Assembly: GCA_964498785.1 (NCBI GenBank)
Contig: CAZCJL010000219.1
Location: forward strand, 1-5,981
Origin: Mariaggregatimicrobium sp964498785
GTDB taxonomy: Bacteria; Zhuqueibacterota; Zhuqueibacteria; Thermofontimicrobiales; Thiofontviventaceae
Length of the DNA: 5,981 bases
Direction: 5' to 3'
Of the stretch, positions 5,880 to 5,981 are shown in pieces. Position numbers and translations under genes: made by a program. Position 1 is the stretch's first letter. Each line of letters opens with the position of its first letter. A model generated the notes under the pieces. That model saw only the letters and a list, made by a program, of their open reading frames with translations. It had not been told where the DNA came from and made no database searches.

Positions 5880-5981
5880 TTAACATAAATAGAAATGCCT
5901 GGATGAAGTAAATCCTTTTATCGTGCCAGACTTATGTTGCGCGATTCTTTGCTCAAGGTTACTTGTAATACCAGTATCGTA
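5880..5981 (-). pseudogene. GIY-YIG nuclease-like fragment, 5' part outside the window and C-terminus truncated
   Basis: The minus frame entering at 5981 is open for 33 codons and reads (Y)DTGITSNLEQRIAQHKSG followed by TIKGFTSS, stopping after RHFYLC. The pattern TGITSNLExRxxxHxxG followed by GFT matches the core of small GIY-YIG nucleases (YhbQ/UPF0213-like and relatives), including the conserved Arg and His (residues 12 and 16 of the fragment). Such proteins usually continue about 40 more residues after GFT (a LVYYE strand and an acidic helix). None of the three downstream frames shows these, so the gene appears truncated or decayed here. No mobile-element end is visible at the break. The fragment is short, so the family call is likely rather than certain. 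Confidence 0.6.

Overview
This is a bacterial window in which every supported gene lies on the minus strand and reads right to left. The organism is probably an FCB-group bacterium of the Calditrichota / candidate phylum KSB1 / Ignavibacteria kind. The evidence is the large gene, which encodes a signal-peptide-bearing polysaccharidase ending in a type IX secretion C-terminal sorting domain with the YPNPFNPET motif typical of these lineages. The placement is inference from one protein.

Layout in transcription order. (1) At 5981-5880 the window opens inside the tail of a GIY-YIG nuclease-like reading frame, which stops early and looks like a truncated remnant. (2) After a short leader holding a perfect AT-rich dyad comes one very long gene at 5795-1845. 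It encodes 1316 residues: signal peptide, extra N-terminal beta domain, CelD_N-type Ig domain, divergent GH9 (endoglucanase family) catalytic domain, PKD domain, two tandem jelly-roll carbohydrate-binding-like modules and a type IX sorting domain. (3) A gap of about 237 bp holds a 9-bp inverted repeat just after the GH9 stop and a plausible sigma-70-type promoter. (4) Three tightly overlapping genes follow: a proteasome-fold Ntn hydrolase whose ribosome-binding site selects a start exposing Ser1 (1607-741), an unrecognised 71-residue protein (763-548), and a Doc/Fic-family toxin (572-141) broken by two compensating frameshifts. (5) The last 140 bp hold nothing I can support.

The two halves differ in character. 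The GH9 gene is near 50% G+C (locally above 60%) and makes an exported biomass-degrading enzyme. The three-gene operon is clearly AT-richer and looks like an accessory conflict or toxin-antitoxin type module. Its overlaps of 23 and 25 bp imply translational coupling, so the three products probably act together. Pairing a self-contained, HslV-like N-terminal-nucleophile hydrolase with a Doc toxin through a small linker gene is the most intriguing part of the window and the best candidate for an undescribed system. The functional link is inferred from gene order only.
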